Source: Hyphomicrobiales bacterium | Lineage (GTDB): Bacteria; Pseudomonadota; Alphaproteobacteria; Rhizobiales; Aestuariivirgaceae | DNA: 64,000 bases | Assembly: GCA_025359045.1 (NCBI GenBank) | Contig: JANYHN010000062.1 | Location: 62,001 to 126,000 of the forward strand | Direction: 5' to 3' | In this document: in pieces, positions 63,774 through 64,000 of the stretch | Layout of the letters: each line of letters opens with the position of its first letter | Numbering within the stretch: the first letter of the stretch is position 1 | The notes under the pieces: generated by a model | Told to the model about the DNA's origin: nothing | The model's input: only the letters and a program-made list of their open reading frames with translations | Database searches by the model: none | Position numbers and translations under genes: made by a program

Positions 63774-64000
63774 TATTCAAACAAGCTGGATACCGACTCC
63801 TCGCGGCTGGTGCGGCCGATGGCTTCACCAAGCAGCGAGGCAATCGGCAGTACTCGAATATTTCGGGCCACTTTTACAGCTTCAGTCGGCTGGATTGAAT
63901 CCGTGATCACCAGATGCTTGAGCTTTGATGCAGTGATCCGCGCAACAGCGCCACCCGATAAAACGCCATGGGTGATATAAGCGGTAACATCTTTCGCACC
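63773..64000 (-). CDS. prs: Ribose-phosphate pyrophosphokinase, C-terminal part
   Basis: The minus strand from the window edge encodes [18 protein letters not shown], then [28 protein letters not shown] and a stop at 63773-63775. This is the C-terminus of PRPP synthetase (the conserved H-G-x-x-S/L and I-x-x-S/P-L-x-x-E-A-I-x-R ending). The 5' part lies beyond the window. PRPP is the substrate of Apt in this window. prs is usually just upstream of rplY in this group; here about 15 kb separates them. Confidence 0.93.
   Translation of the reverse strand, partial: GAKDVTAYITHGVLSGGAVARITASKLKHLVITDSIQPTEAVKVARNIRVLPIASLLGEAIGRTSREESVSSLFE

Overview
The window is a gene-dense stretch of an alphaproteobacterial chromosome, most likely of the Hyphomicrobiales (Rhizobiales) type. 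The evidence is the gene content: a petABC cytochrome bc1 operon, an rplY-pth-ychF block with prs at the far end, a carB with the long first-half insertion usual in this group, greA, an Lrp-trxB-LysR block, an Anbu proteasome-like cluster and REP-like GC-rich palindromes. Base composition looks moderate by eye. I saw no rRNA, tRNA, CRISPR array or complete insertion sequence.

Layout. 0-5.5 kb: cardiolipin synthase, HupE, an orphan LivH-like permease with a lipoprotein, and an ABM-like protein divergent from a TetR regulator. 5.6-9.6 kb: the four-gene Anbu cluster (Anbu peptidase, transglutaminase-like, alpha-E, circularly permuted ATP-grasp). 9.6-11 kb: a PIN-like/HigA-type candidate toxin-antitoxin pair. 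11-25.6 kb: carB, greA and Lrp-trxB-LysR housekeeping genes. Between carB and greA lie an FkbM methyltransferase, a two-component system with a PepSY protein, a tiny twin-arginine peptide and an SDR. Creatininase-like and beta-propeller genes follow greA. 25.6-38.6 kb: LysE exporter, aspartate aminotransferase, FAD monooxygenase, RlmJ, a run of small envelope proteins around an L,D-transpeptidase, PrmB, GAPDH and a cold-shock protein. 38.6-48.9 kb: mtnP, petABC, trmL, a TadG-like protein, hemF-apt and ychF-pth-rplY.

48.9-63.7 kb is an accessory segment lying between rplY and prs, genes that are usually neighbours. It carries a frameshifted second proteasome-like protein and a vapBC-type module between two copies of a ~290-bp direct repeat. 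The second copy runs into an aromatic-amino-acid-lyase homologue whose MIO-forming Ala-Ser-Gly is replaced by Gly-Ala-Gly. Two LysR regulators, a large secreted Cys/Pro-rich repeat protein, an RnfD-FNR fusion with a flavinylated-type FMN-binding protein and ApbE, an ABC-2 exporter and a cupredoxin complete the segment.

The most novel-looking items are the broken proteasome-like gene, the MIO-less lyase next to the toxin-antitoxin duplication, the PIN-like/HigA pairing, and a 97-bp two-hairpin repeat found at 28.0 kb and 58.5 kb (79 of 97 positions identical, no gaps). All family assignments are by motif reading and memory; no database search was run.
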